A stretch of 64,000 nucleotides of DNA from Acidovorax radicis N35 (GCF_000204195.1 NZ_AFBG01000019.1:372001-436000), one strand, 5' to 3'; numbered from the stretch's first letter, positions 30,476-39,527 are shown. The notes: generated by a model from the letters alone, not told the origin. Made by a program: numbers and translations.

Positions 30476-30490
30476 GGTACTTTAATTACA
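30476..30490 (-). promoter_or_regulatory. Possible HexR site upstream of gtsA
   Basis: On the minus strand TGTAATTAAAGTACC: the left arm is perfect, right arm has two mismatches to TTACA, and the AT-rich centre TTAAA fits the gammaproteobacterial consensus. It lies 66 bp from the gtsA start. Confidence 0.45.
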
Positions 30491-30635
30491 ATAATTAATG
30501 AACATATCAGGGCTTTCCCGGGTGTGGGTTACATACCAACGCCATTGGCCCGTTATTGAATTACCAACCGCTGCGCGTGCAGGCATTGCCACCCCTCAGG
30601 GGCCTTTGGCAGGGTGCTTTGTTATGCTCAATCCC

Positions 30636-31352
30636 ATGGCCACGATACTGATTGTTGAAGATGATGCCCTGCTGCTGGACGCGCTGACTGGCCAGCTCCA
30701 GCAGCTGGAATTCGGCGTGCACACGGCCTCCAGTGTGGCCCAGGCCACCACGCTGCTGCAGTCGCAGGCAGTGGACGGCATCATCCTGGACCTGGGCCTG
30801 CCCGGCGCCGACGGCATGGAGCTGCTGACCTGGGCACGCACCCACATTGCCGGCCTGCCCGTGCTGATCCTGACTGCGCGCGATGGCGTGGAGGACCGCG
30901 TGCTGGGCCTCAATGCCGGGGCCGACGACTACATCACCAAGCCCTTCAACATGCAGGAGCTGCAAGCCCGCCTGCAGGCCATGCTGCGCCGTGCGCGCCA
31001 GCCCGCCTTTACCCAGGCCAGCAGCGTGGCAGGCGGCGCCAGCACCACCATCGGCCCCCTGGTGCTGGACCACGCCAGCCATTCAGCGGCGCTCAATGGC
31101 GACCTGCTCGACCTCACGCAGCGCGAGTGGGAACTGCTGGAGCTGCTGGTGCACCGCTGCGGCGAGGTCGTCACGCGCGACGATGTGCTGGCCGCCTGGC
31201 GCGCCAGCCCCCCGGAACCCGGACAAACCGCCGCGCCCCTGAACTCCAATGCGCTGGAGGTGTATGTGCACCGTCTGCGCAAGAAGCTCGACACCTCGCC
31301 GCTGGCCATCCGCAACATCCGCGGGCTGGGGTACATGCTGAACAGGCCGTGA
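30636..31352 (+). CDS. OmpR-family response regulator
   Basis: A 238-aa DNA-binding regulator. The ATG at 30636 starts the receiver domain MATILIVEDDALLLDAL; 46 extra upstream codons are non-homologous. Phospho-acceptor D52 is in IILDLGLPGADG. The C-terminal winged helix (about 130-238) has LTQREWELLELLVHRCGEVV and ends NIRGLGYMLNRP. It is divergent from gtsA and partnered with the histidine kinase after a family 2 repeat. In Pseudomonas GltR, an OmpR regulator encoded near gts, controls glucose uptake, so a similar job is plausible here, though the sequence also resembles TctD/QseB-type regulators. Confidence 0.92.
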   Translation: MATILIVEDDALLLDALTGQLQQLEFGVHTASSVAQATTLLQSQAVDGIILDLGLPGADGMELLTWARTHIAGLPVLILTARDGVEDRVLGLNAGADDYITKPFNMQELQARLQAMLRRARQPAFTQASSVAGGASTTIGPLVLDHASHSAALNGDLLDLTQREWELLELLVHRCGEVVTRDDVLAAWRASPPEPGQTAAPLNSNALEVYVHRLRKKLDTSPLAIRNIRGLGYMLNRP

Positions 31353-31500
31353 TGAAGCCCCCCCTGAGATGCTGCGCATCTTCCCCCCGTGGGGGGGACG
31401 CCGCCAGCGCACACAAGCGCAGCGCCGTATCTGCGGCTTGGCGGCCCTTGCGCGGCGGCACTGGCCTCGGTCGCGCCAGTTGCAAGCCGCGTGCCGCTTA
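31352..31500 (+). repeat. GC-rich repeat family 2, copy C, between regulator and kinase genes
   Basis: Starts just past the regulator stop with GCCCCCCCTGAGATGCTGCG, then TTCCCCCCGTGGGG, GACGCCGCC, GGCGGCCCTTGCGCGGCGG, CACTGGCCTCGGTCGCGCC and AGTTGCAAG. One of the longest copies. It separates two genes that would normally overlap or abut. Confidence 0.75.
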
Positions 31501-31516
31501 ATTTTTACGGTCATTC

Positions 31517-32911
31517 ATGCGCCACGTTCCGGGTGTTTCTCTCCAACGCAAGCTGCTGCTGTGGTTGCTGCTGCCGCAGCTGGTGCTGTGGCTGTCGGGC
31601 GGGTTTCTGGCTTGGCGCATTGCGCTGCAGAACGGCGAGAAGGGCATCGACCAGACGTTGACCCAGTCCGTGCGTGCGCTGGCGCGGCAGATCAAGCCCA
31701 TTGGCGACGGGCTGCTGGTGGACTTCCCCAAGGCTGCGCAAGACATCCTGGAGCAGGACCCGGCCGACCGCATCACCTACATGGTGTCGTCCCCGCCCGG
31801 CCGCTTTTTGCTGGGCAACGCACAGCTGCCCGCGCCCCCACTGGTGGAGGTGGCTGTGGGCGAGGCATTTTTGTACCAGGCACGGGTGGACGACAAACCC
31901 GTGCGCGTAGCCTTGCTGGACGTGGACTACGGTACCGCCTCCACCCGGCAGCGCCTGCGCGTGCAGGTGGCCCAAAGCCTGACGGTGCGCGAACGCATTG
32001 CGCGCGAGTTGCTGGAACAAATGGTGTTCCCCATGGGGCTGATGGGGCTGGCCCTGAGCGCTGTGGTCTACGCGGGTGTGCTGCGCGGCCTGCAGCCCCT
32101 CAAACGCCTGGAGGCCCAGATCGAACGGGCCGGCGCCCTGCCGCAGGCCGGCACCACGCCGCTGCCCCCCATCGAGCTGACCTCGGCCCCGCAGGAGGTG
32201 CATTCGCTGGCCAGCACCATCAACCGGCTGCTGGAGACCGTGGCACGCGGCCAGCAGAAGGAAAAACGCTTCCTGAACGACGCGGCGCACCAGCTGCGCA
32301 CACCGCTGGCCGGGCTCATTGGCCAGACCGAGCTGGCCCTGCACGAAAGCCACGAGCCCGCTGTGCAGGAGCGGCTGCACAAGGTGCTGTCGGCCGCACA
32401 GCGCAGCGCCCACCTGGTGCACCAGCTGCTGCAGCTGGCGCGCTCGGAATCGAACGTGGAAATGCAGACCATCGACCTCGGCAGCCTGGCCCGCGAAGTG
32501 GCCCGTGAATGGGCGGCCCGCGCGCTGGCGCAGGGCATGGACCTGGGCTATGAGGGCGACGAGCGGCTGGCGGTACAAGGCCATCCGCTGCTGCTGCGCG
32601 AGGCGCTCAACAACCTCATCGACAACGCACTGCACTATGCGGGCGAAGGTGCCACCGTCACGGTGCGCGTGGGCCACGAGGAGCCCGGGCGCTGGGCCCT
32701 GCTGGTGGTGGAGGACGATGGGCCGGGCGTGCCGGCCGAGCACCTGGGCGATCTGTTTGCACGCTTCTGGCGCGGATCGGACAAGGCGGGCGGGTGTGGG
32801 CTGGGCTTGTCGATCGTGGAGGAGATTGCGCTGCGGCACGGCGGCCGGACGGTGGCCGAGGGGATCGTGCCGAGGGGCTTGCGGGTGGGGATGCGGCTGC
32901 CCGCGGGGTGA
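31517..32911 (+). CDS. Sensor histidine kinase (TctE-like, 2CSK_N sensor)
   Basis: A 464-aa inner-membrane kinase. Two membrane helices (about residues 13-33 and 170-190) flank a periplasmic sensor of about 135 aa resembling the 2CSK_N domain of TctE-like kinases. The H box FLNDAAHQLRTPLAG has the phosphorylated His at 258. The N box ALNNLIDNALHYAG, DDGPGVP G1 box and GLGLSIVEEIALRHGG G2 box follow. It is the cognate partner of the response regulator upstream. Its ligand is unknown: glucose-linked metabolites (gene context) or a carboxylate (family) are the two candidates. Confidence 0.9.
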   Translation: MRHVPGVSLQRKLLLWLLLPQLVLWLSGGFLAWRIALQNGEKGIDQTLTQSVRALARQIKPIGDGLLVDFPKAAQDILEQDPADRITYMVSSPPGRFLLGNAQLPAPPLVEVAVGEAFLYQARVDDKPVRVALLDVDYGTASTRQRLRVQVAQSLTVRERIARELLEQMVFPMGLMGLALSAVVYAGVLRGLQPLKRLEAQIERAGALPQAGTTPLPPIELTSAPQEVHSLASTINRLLETVARGQQKEKRFLNDAAHQLRTPLAGLIGQTELALHESHEPAVQERLHKVLSAAQRSAHLVHQLLQLARSESNVEMQTIDLGSLAREVAREWAARALAQGMDLGYEGDERLAVQGHPLLLREALNNLIDNALHYAGEGATVTVRVGHEEPGRWALLVVEDDGPGVPAEHLGDLFARFWRGSDKAGGCGLGLSIVEEIALRHGGRTVAEGIVPRGLRVGMRLPAG

Positions 32912-32920
32912 GGTTTTTGG

Positions 32921-32976
32921 TATTTTTGGGGCCAGGCGCTTGCTGAACAAGCGCCAACAGCTATTGTTTTAATAGC
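32921..32976 (-). repeat. Palindromic repeat family 1, after kinase gene
   Basis: Reverse orientation: GGCGCTTGCTGAACAAGCGCC hairpin followed by AACAGCTATTGTTTTAATAG (shown as parts). It begins 10 bp past the kinase stop codon. Confidence 0.75.
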
Positions 32977-33018
32977 GGTTGGTTCTCGCGCTTGCCATTC
33001 GGGGGGTGGAAACCACAA

Positions 33019-33067
33019 AGCTATAAAAACAATAGCGGCTGGCGCTTTCTACACAAGCGCCAGCCGC
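33019..33067 (+). repeat. Palindromic repeat family 1, after tal
   Basis: Forward orientation: CTATAAAAACAATAGCGG, then CTGGCGCTTTCTACACAAGC and GCCAGC. It lies 23 bp past the tal stop codon and faces the previous copy. The pair sits in a convergent gene junction, where both could act as terminators. Confidence 0.75.
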
Positions 33068-33090
33068 CTAAAGCACTAAAAATTCCGACC

Positions 33091-34041
33091 TCAAGCCGCC
33101 AGGATCAGCTTCTCCAGCTTCACGGCATCCACCGCAAACGCCCGAATGCCTTCGGCCAATTTCTCCGTCGCCATGGCATCTTCATTCAGCGCAAACCGGA
33201 ATCCTGCCTCGTCATAGTTCACCGCAGGCAAGTCCATCCCCTTCGCCGCATCGGCATTGAGCGCCCGCTGCAACGGCGCGTCGCTCGCGGCCAGCTGGGC
33301 CAACAGATCGGGTGCGATGGTCAGCAAGTCGCAACCCGCCAGCGCCGTGATCTGCCCCACGTTGCGAAAGCTCGCGCCCATCACCTCGGTCGCAATGCCA
33401 AAGTGCTTGTAGTGGTTGTAGATCTGCGTGACCGATTGCACGCCCGGGTCATTGGCCCCGGCGCGCGCGGCCTCATCCCAGCTGGCGCCGGCCTGCTTCT
33501 TGTACCAGTCGTAGATACGGCCGACAAAGGGCGAGATCAGCTGCACCTTGGCCTGGCCGCAGGCCACGGCCTGGGCGAACGAGAACAGCAGCGTGAGGTT
33601 GGTGTGAATGCCCTTGCGCTCCAATTGCTCGGCAGCCTGGATGCCTTCCCAGGTGGCGGCAACCTTGATCAACACGCGGTCGATGTGGATGCCTTCGGCC
33701 TGGTACAGCTCGATGATGCGTTCGGCACGGGTCACGGTGGCGCTGGTGTCAAAGCTCAGGCGGGCATCGACCTCGGTGGAGACCCGGCCCGGGATGATGG
33801 CCAGGATTTCGCGGCCGAAGCGGACCAGCAGGCGGTCGATGATCTCGTCCATTGGCCGGCCCCGGAACTGCGCCACGGTGTCTTGCAGCAGCGGCGCGTA
33901 CTCGGGCTTTTGGACAGCCTTGAGGATCAGCGAGGGGTTGGTGGTGGCATCCTGGGGCTGGAACTGCGCCAGTTGCTTGAAGTCGCCGGTGTCGGCAACC
34001 ACGGTGGTGAACTGTTTGAGGGCGTCGAGTTGGTTCGTCAT
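33091..34041 (-). CDS. tal: Transaldolase
   Basis: Transfers a dihydroxyacetone unit between sedoheptulose-7-phosphate and glyceraldehyde-3-phosphate in the pentose phosphate pathway. It is 316 aa from the ATG at 34041, close to E. coli TalB (317). The signature [12 protein letters not shown] is at 31-42. The Schiff-base lysine is K126 in [12 protein letters not shown], and [16 protein letters not shown] follows. It starts 7 bp after the ATPase gene of the transporter upstream, so transport and transaldolase appear to be one operon, an unusual partnership. Confidence 0.96.
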   Translation of the reverse strand: MTNQLDALKQFTTVVADTGDFKQLAQFQPQDATTNPSLILKAVQKPEYAPLLQDTVAQFRGRPMDEIIDRLLVRFGREILAIIPGRVSTEVDARLSFDTSATVTRAERIIELYQAEGIHIDRVLIKVAATWEGIQAAEQLERKGIHTNLTLLFSFAQAVACGQAKVQLISPFVGRIYDWYKKQAGASWDEAARAGANDPGVQSVTQIYNHYKHFGIATEVMGASFRNVGQITALAGCDLLTIAPDLLAQLAASDAPLQRALNADAAKGMDLPAVNYDEAGFRFALNEDAMATEKLAEGIRAFAVDAVKLEKLILAA

Positions 34042-34048
34042 GGCGCCA

Positions 34049-35131
34049 TTATTCCGCATCGCGCTGAGCGCCTTCGGTACTACCAACCACCGATACGCCG
34101 TGCGCACCCAGGCTCAGCTGCACGTCGTCACCCACAGACAGCACATCGTCCAGGTCGGACGACACCACAAAGATGCTGCCCAGCGCCGTCTCGAAGGTGT
34201 ATTCATGCACCGCGCCCAGATAGGCCAATTTGTCCAGCCGGGCCGGCAGCAGGCCTGCGCCTTGACGGTGAATGCGCCAGGCCTCCGGGCGCACCGCCAC
34301 CTTCACGGCCCCGCTGCGCACCGCCATGCGGGGGCGCAGCACCAGCGGCCCGAGCGAGACCGAACCATCGGCCTGTGCGGTCGCCGGGAACAACATCGCC
34401 TCGCCCATGAAGCCCGCCACAAATTCGCTGTGGGGTGTCTCATACAGTGCGCGGGGCGTGCCCTTTTGCGCAATCAGCCCCTGGTTCATCACGATGATCT
34501 GGTCGCTCACGGCCATGGCCTCGGCCTGGTCGTGCGTGACGTAGGCCACCGTCAGCGACAGGCGCTGCTGCAGCGCGCGGATTTCCTCGCGCATCTCGCG
34601 GCGCAGGCGGGCGTCCAGGTTGGACAAGGGCTCGTCAAACAGCAGCACTTCGGGCTCCAGCACCAGCGCCCGCGCCAGCGCCACCCGCTGCTGCTGGCCG
34701 CCCGAGAGTTCGCTGGGCAGGCGGTCGTCGTACCCCACCAGGCCCACGCCGCGCAGGGCCTCCACGGCCTTGGTGCGGGCCACGTCCTTGGGCTGGCCCG
34801 ACATGCGCAGGCCGTACATCACGTTCTCGACCACGTTCATGTGTGGAAACAGCGCGTAGCTCTGGAACATCATGCTCACATTGCGCTGCGCGGGGCCCAG
34901 CGTGGTCACATCCTTGCCGCCAATCAGGATCGTGCCGGAGGTGGGCGACTCCAGCCCCGCGATCATGCGCAAGGTGGTGGTCTTGCCACACCCCGAGGGC
35001 CCCAGGATGGTGGCCAGCGTGCCACGCGGCACTTCGAAGTTGATGCCTTTGACGGCCAGACCCGCCGAGGGGTCGCTGCCATAGCGCTTGGTAATGTCGC
35101 GAAAAACGATGCCTGCCGCGTTGTCGTTCAT
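34049..35131 (-). CDS. ABC transporter ATPase (FbpC/AfuC/PotA type)
   Basis: A 360-aa ATPase from the ATG at 35131. It has Walker [18 protein letters not shown]-loop [13 protein letters not shown], signature [19 protein letters not shown], Walker [16 protein letters not shown] and a C-terminal TOBE domain (about 280-350). The family serves Fe3+, spermidine, phosphonate and hexose-phosphate importers, so the ATPase alone does not give the substrate. It lies between the permease (40-bp gap) and tal. Confidence 0.9.
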   Translation of the reverse strand: MNDNAAGIVFRDITKRYGSDPSAGLAVKGINFEVPRGTLATILGPSGCGKTTTLRMIAGLESPTSGTILIGGKDVTTLGPAQRNVSMMFQSYALFPHMNVVENVMYGLRMSGQPKDVARTKAVEALRGVGLVGYDDRLPSELSGGQQQRVALARALVLEPEVLLFDEPLSNLDARLRREMREEIRALQQRLSLTVAYVTHDQAEAMAVSDQIIVMNQGLIAQKGTPRALYETPHSEFVAGFMGEAMLFPATAQADGSVSLGPLVLRPRMAVRSGAVKVAVRPEAWRIHRQGAGLLPARLDKLAYLGAVHEYTFETALGSIFVVSSDLDDVLSVGDDVQLSLGAHGVSVVGSTEGAQRDAE

Positions 35132-35171
35132 ATCGAACTCGATTCCTGTGTGCAAGAGAAAGATCAAAAAA

Positions 35172-37412
35172 TCAGTGCGCCACGCGCGCGGCAGCGCCAC
35201 GCCGGCCCAGCTTGCGTTCCCCCACCACCAGCTGGATCAGCCCGATGGAGGCGGACATCAACACGATGAGCACCGTGCAGTACGCCAGCGCCACGCCATA
35301 GTCGCCATTGCCCACGCGACCGATGATGTAGGTCGTTGCGAGTTCGTTCTCGGCCGTGACCAGGAAGATCACCGCGCTCACGGTGGTGATGGCACGCACA
35401 AAGCTGTAGACCAGCGCCGCCACCAGGGCGGGCTTGAGCAGCGGCAGCACCACATGGCGCAGCGTCTGCACGCTGCCCGCACGCAGCATGACGGACGCCT
35501 CATCGAGCGAGCGGTCCAGCTGCTTGAAGGCCGCCGTGCCCGCACGCACGCCCACCGGCAGGTTGCGGAACATGAAGCACAGCACGATGATGAGCGCGGT
35601 GCCCGTCAGCTCGAACGGTGGCACGTTGAAGGCCAGGATGTAGCTCACGCCCAGCACCGTGCCCGGGATGGCAAACGCGAGCAGCGCCGCAAATTCAAAC
35701 GCGCCCTGCCCCCGGAACTCGGTGCGCGCCAGCAGCCACGCAATGCCGATGCCCAGCGTGGCCGTGAGCGGCGCCGAGATGGCCGCCAGCTTGACCGTGG
35801 TGAAGAACGAGTTCCACGCCGTGCCTGCCCACACCACGCCGAACTGGCCCCATTCCACGTTGAACGCGGTGCGAAAGTGCGCCAGCGTGATGGTGTAGTC
35901 GCGCCCCCAGGTCTGCACAAAACCACCGGCCAGCGCAAACAGGTAAACGATGAGCGTGAACGCCATCCAGGGCAGCGCAATGGAATGCACCACACGCCGC
36001 ACGCCCGCAGGCAGCGGCATGGCAATGCCCGCGTCGCCCTTGCCCGACACGGTGGTGAAGTTCTGCTTGCCCAGCAGGCCACGCTGGATCGCAAACACCG
36101 TGAGCGCAAAGAACGTGAGGATCCAGGCCAGCGAGGCCGCACGCCCCTGGTCGTACTGCGCGCCCACGATGGCAAAGAAGATTTCGGTGGACAGCACCGA
36201 GAACTGCCCCCCCACGACGATGGGGTTGCCGAAGTCGGCCATGCTTTCGATGAAGCCCACCAGGAACGCGTTGGCCAGGCCGGGCTTGAGCAGCGGCAAG
36301 GTCACGGTCATGAAGGTGCGGTGCGGGCTGGCGCGCAGGGTTTGCGCGGCCTCTTCCAGGCTGGGCGCCACGCCCTGCACCACACCGCGCATGATCATGA
36401 AGGCGATGGGGGTGAACGCAAAGGTCTGTGCCACCCAGACGCCAAACCAGCCATAGAACCAGCGCGTGGGCGTGATGCCAAAGGCGACTTCCAGAAACTG
36501 GTTGAACACCCCGGCGCGGCCAAACAGCAGGATGAGCCCCAGGCCCACCACAAACGGCGGCGTGATGATGGGCAGCAGCGCCACGATATTGAGCGGGCGT
36601 GCATAGCGGCGCGAGGCGCGCTCGGCCATCAGCGCCATGAAGCTGCCCAGCAGCGTGGTGCTGGTGGCGGTCATCAGCCCCAGGAACAGCGTGTTCCAGG
36701 CTACGCCGCAACGCTGCCCCCCGGCCAGGCACGACAGGCCGAAGTTGCGCTCGTGCGCAATGCGCTCCCACACCACGGCCAGCGAGAACGGGCCGTCTTC
36801 GAGGAAAAACGCGGCCGACAGCGCCTTGAGCACCGGGAACACGATGAACAGCGCCAGCAGGCTGCCACAACCCAGCACGGCCGCCGCCACGAAGAGGTCG
36901 CCCTTGAAGAAGCCGCGCCGCGCGACGCCAAACGCCAGCAGCACCAGCAGCGCAGAGAGCACCACAAACCCGCCCCAACCCATGCCGGGCTGGCGCGCAC
37001 CCAGTTCACCCAGACTGGTGTTCATCCATTCAAAGGCCCAGCCGCGTGCGCCAATCGCAAAACCGCTGAGCAACAGCGCCAGCAACCCCAGCGCGCCACC
37101 GGCAGCCAGCACTGCCCCCTGCTTGCGGCCCGCCGGCAGGCAGGCGCCCAGCCCGGCCACCGCCAGTCCGACCAGGCCCAGCCACAGCCAGGACCGGCCA
37201 AACAGTGCCGCCTGCATCAACCCATTGCCCGCCTGTTCGCTGCTGAAAACCTGGCCCACCGCAAGGAGGCCATTGGCGTCCTGCTGCGCATACCAGGGGA
37301 ACACGAGATACCCCAGCACGCCCACGACCAGCCAGACCCACAGGGGCCGGTTGACCGCAACGCCCGTCGCGTTGGTTCGTGGGGTTGCGTACGCCGCCGT
37401 TGCTACCGACAT
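35172..37412 (-). CDS. ABC transporter double permease (FbpB/AfuB type)
   Basis: A 746-aa inner-membrane protein carrying two BinPD_transp_1 domains in one chain, as in FbpB and AfuB. The ATG at 37412 is preferred over a frame 18 codons longer. The first about 190 residues are extra hydrophobic helices (about four to five) not needed for transport. EAA loops are at APSLEEAAQTLRASPHRTF (about 375) and DRSLDEASVMLRAGSVQTL (about 655), each of which docks an ATPase subunit. The preceding gene is the binding protein. Confidence 0.9.
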   Translation of the reverse strand: MSVATAAYATPRTNATGVAVNRPLWVWLVVGVLGYLVFPWYAQQDANGLLAVGQVFSSEQAGNGLMQAALFGRSWLWLGLVGLAVAGLGACLPAGRKQGAVLAAGGALGLLALLLSGFAIGARGWAFEWMNTSLGELGARQPGMGWGGFVVLSALLVLLAFGVARRGFFKGDLFVAAAVLGCGSLLALFIVFPVLKALSAAFFLEDGPFSLAVVWERIAHERNFGLSCLAGGQRCGVAWNTLFLGLMTATSTTLLGSFMALMAERASRRYARPLNIVALLPIITPPFVVGLGLILLFGRAGVFNQFLEVAFGITPTRWFYGWFGVWVAQTFAFTPIAFMIMRGVVQGVAPSLEEAAQTLRASPHRTFMTVTLPLLKPGLANAFLVGFIESMADFGNPIVVGGQFSVLSTEIFFAIVGAQYDQGRAASLAWILTFFALTVFAIQRGLLGKQNFTTVSGKGDAGIAMPLPAGVRRVVHSIALPWMAFTLIVYLFALAGGFVQTWGRDYTITLAHFRTAFNVEWGQFGVVWAGTAWNSFFTTVKLAAISAPLTATLGIGIAWLLARTEFRGQGAFEFAALLAFAIPGTVLGVSYILAFNVPPFELTGTALIIVLCFMFRNLPVGVRAGTAAFKQLDRSLDEASVMLRAGSVQTLRHVVLPLLKPALVAALVYSFVRAITTVSAVIFLVTAENELATTYIIGRVGNGDYGVALAYCTVLIVLMSASIGLIQLVVGERKLGRRGAAARVAH

Positions 37413-37425
37413 GATGGTGGGTTCC

Positions 37426-38454
37426 TCAGCGCGCTGCGTTCTGGACTTCTTTTTCCCAGCGCGCAATCAGGCGCCGGCGCTCGGCACTCGCGCCGTATTT
37501 GGCGTAGTCGTAGTTGATGAGCTTCATCTTGGCCGGATCGGTCATGCGCGGGTCCTTGGGCACCAGCGTGTTGCTGGGCAGCTGGAACTGCTTGGCTGCC
37601 AGGCCAAACTGCTGGCCACCGGGGGTCAGCGCCCATTCGTAGAACTTCTTGGCGGCCTCGGTGTTGGGGCTGTTCTTGACGATGCTCATCGAACCCACCT
37701 CGGCGCCCGTGCCTTCCGATGGCGTGATCGAGCCCACCGGAAAGCCGTTGACCGCCTCGGTGGTCACGTCGTGCACGAAACTCACCGACACCGTGGTCTC
37801 GCCCCGGGCTGCGGCCTTGACAGGCGCCGTGCCCGAACGCGTGTAGGTGCTCACGTTGGGGTGCAGGGCCTTGAGGTATTCAAACGCCTTCTCCTCGCCC
37901 ATGATCTGCACCAGCGTGGCGATCATGGTGTAGGCCGTGCCGCTGGATGCGGGGTTGGCCATCTGCACCTCGCCCTTGAACTCGGGCTTGAGCAGGTCGG
38001 CCCACGACTGCGGCGGGTTGAGCTTGCGCTTGGCCAGCAGCTCCTTGTTGTAGCCAAAACCAAGCGGGCCCAGGTACACCCCAACGGTGCGGTACTTGGA
38101 GTCGACCGCCTGCTTCTGCGCCCAGGGGTGCAACTGCGCAAGCTGGGGCGACTTGTATTCGAGCGTCAGGCCTTGCTCGGCGGCCTGCAGGTGCGGGTCG
38201 CCCGTGCCGCCAAACCAGATGTCGGTCTTGGGGTTGGCGCGCTCCGCGTTGAGCTGCGCCAGCGCCTCGCCCGAGCCCTTGGCCGCCATGTTCACCTTGG
38301 TGCCCGTGGTCTTGGCATACACGGTGGACATCAGGTTGCACCATTCGGCCTGCACCGAACAGATGATGTTGACCTGGCCCTGGGCCCAGCTGCCGGAGGT
38401 GGCAGCCAGCAGGGCCGCACCGGCCAGTAGATTCGTCAGCAAAGGTTTGCGCAT
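37426..38454 (-). CDS. Periplasmic binding protein, FbpA/AfuA-like, candidate sugar-phosphate binder
   Basis: A 342-aa type II binding protein from the ATG at 38454 (GGAG upstream), signal peptide cut after SWA near residue 24. Automatic pipelines would call it an iron(III)-binding protein. However, the FbpA tyrosine pair used for Fe3+ is not evident. The region around SFVHDVTTEA (H228, D229) with E252 in SEGTGAEVG reproduces, in identity and spacing, the His-Asp/Glu triad I recall for AfuA, a hexose-phosphate binder. Its partners tal and divergent hexR also point to phosphorylated sugars. Fe3+ or phosphonate remain possible. It is the first gene of the operon. Confidence 0.75.
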   Translation of the reverse strand: MRKPLLTNLLAGAALLAATSGSWAQGQVNIICSVQAEWCNLMSTVYAKTTGTKVNMAAKGSGEALAQLNAERANPKTDIWFGGTGDPHLQAAEQGLTLEYKSPQLAQLHPWAQKQAVDSKYRTVGVYLGPLGFGYNKELLAKRKLNPPQSWADLLKPEFKGEVQMANPASSGTAYTMIATLVQIMGEEKAFEYLKALHPNVSTYTRSGTAPVKAAARGETTVSVSFVHDVTTEAVNGFPVGSITPSEGTGAEVGSMSIVKNSPNTEAAKKFYEWALTPGGQQFGLAAKQFQLPSNTLVPKDPRMTDPAKMKLINYDYAKYGASAERRRLIARWEKEVQNAAR

Positions 38455-38587
38455 GGAAGGCTCCTCAGTATCTGGATAACGTGATGCAAGGATGCTAGCC
38501 CGCAGGCCTGCCAAGGGTCAGGGGGGAAACTCCCAGGCCCGGTGCAAGCGGGATGAAAGGCAGGGATAGCGCCCTCCCCGCCACGTT

Positions 38588-38602
38588 GGGAACCAAGTTA
38601 CA
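38588..38602 (-). promoter_or_regulatory. Possible HexR site between the transporter and hexR
   Basis: On the minus strand TGTAACTTGGTTCCC: left arm perfect, right arm two mismatches. It lies 72 bp before the hexR start and 134 bp before the binding-protein start. Weak on its own, but suitably placed for autoregulation and transporter control. Confidence 0.35.
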
Positions 38603-38673
38603 TTAAGAATGGCTGACCCAACCTGTTCGAAGGCCTCACCTGAGCAGCACGCGCTGCACACCCTGACTGAGAC

Positions 38674-39519
38674 ATGCTCGACCGCATCACTGCCTCCCTG
38701 CCTTCACTGGCCCCCGCCGAACAGCGCGTCGCCCGGCTGGTGCTGACCGACCCGCGCACCTTTGCACGCCTGCCCGTGCGCGAACTGGCCGAGCGCGCGC
38801 ACGTGAGCAAGCCCACGGTGGTGCGCTTTTGCCGCAGCATGGGGTATGACGGGCTCGCAGATTTCAAGCTCAAGCTCGCGGGCAGCGTGAGCGAGGGAGT
38901 GCCCTTCATCCACCGCAGCGTCGATGCCGACGACAAGACGGGCGACGTGCTCGTGAAGGTGGTGGACAACGCCGTGGCCGCGTTCCTGCAATACCGCAAC
39001 GCCGCCAGCACCGTGGCGCTGGAGCGCGCAGCCGAATGCATTGCCGCCACCTGGAAGACCGGCAAGCGCATCGAGTTCTATGGCGTGGGCAATTCAGGCA
39101 TCGTGGCCCAGGACGCACAGCACAAGTTCTTTCGCCTGGGCGTCACGTCGATTGCCACCAGCGATGGCCACATGCAGGTGATGAGCGCCACGCTGCTCGG
39201 CCCGGGCGACTGCGCCGTGATCATCTCCAACTCCGGCCGCACCCGCGACCTGATGGACGCCGCCGACATCGCGCGCAAGAACGGCGCTACCACCATTGCC
39301 ATCACCGCCAGCGGTTCACCCCTGGCCAGCACCTGCCAGATCCACCTGGCCGCGGACCACCCCGAGGGCTACGACCGCTACAGCCCCATGGTGTCGCGGC
39401 TGATGCACCTGATGATCATTGACGTGCTGGCGACCTGTGTGGCGTTGCGCATCGGCAGCTCGCTGCAGCCGATCCTGCAGCAGATGAAAGAGAACCTGCG
39501 GGCGAAGCGGTACGCGTGA
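38674..39519 (+). CDS. hexR: RpiR-family transcriptional regulator, HexR-like
   Basis: A 281-aa repressor with an N-terminal RpiR helix-turn-helix (about 1-77; ERAHVSKPTVVRFCRSMGYDG) and a C-terminal SIS sugar-phosphate domain (about 125-250; KRIEFYGVGNSGIVAQDAQH, IISNSGRTRDLMDAA). The stretch FCRSMGYDGLADFKLKLAG and the PMVSRLMHLMIIDVLATCVA end match HexR of E. coli (YebK) better than other RpiR proteins. HexR senses KDPG and represses zwf, edd-eda, pgi and related genes in many proteobacteria. Those genes are in this window, though at a distance. It is divergent from the transporter operon. Confidence 0.82.
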   Translation: MLDRITASLPSLAPAEQRVARLVLTDPRTFARLPVRELAERAHVSKPTVVRFCRSMGYDGLADFKLKLAGSVSEGVPFIHRSVDADDKTGDVLVKVVDNAVAAFLQYRNAASTVALERAAECIAATWKTGKRIEFYGVGNSGIVAQDAQHKFFRLGVTSIATSDGHMQVMSATLLGPGDCAVIISNSGRTRDLMDAADIARKNGATTIAITASGSPLASTCQIHLAADHPEGYDRYSPMVSRLMHLMIIDVLATCVALRIGSSLQPILQQMKENLRAKRYA

Positions 39520-39527
39520 ACTTGGGA

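Noticed and set aside
35088..37517. An 809-codon plus-strand open frame opposite the double permease gene.
   Set aside because: His/Gln/Arg-rich shadow translation of a GC-rich membrane protein gene. The opposite strand has clear transport motifs.
37426..38454. Calling the binding protein FbpA (ferric iron) outright.
   Set aside because: The usual product name rests on family size alone. The gene context and the His-Asp/Glu pattern argue for caution, so no gene symbol was given.
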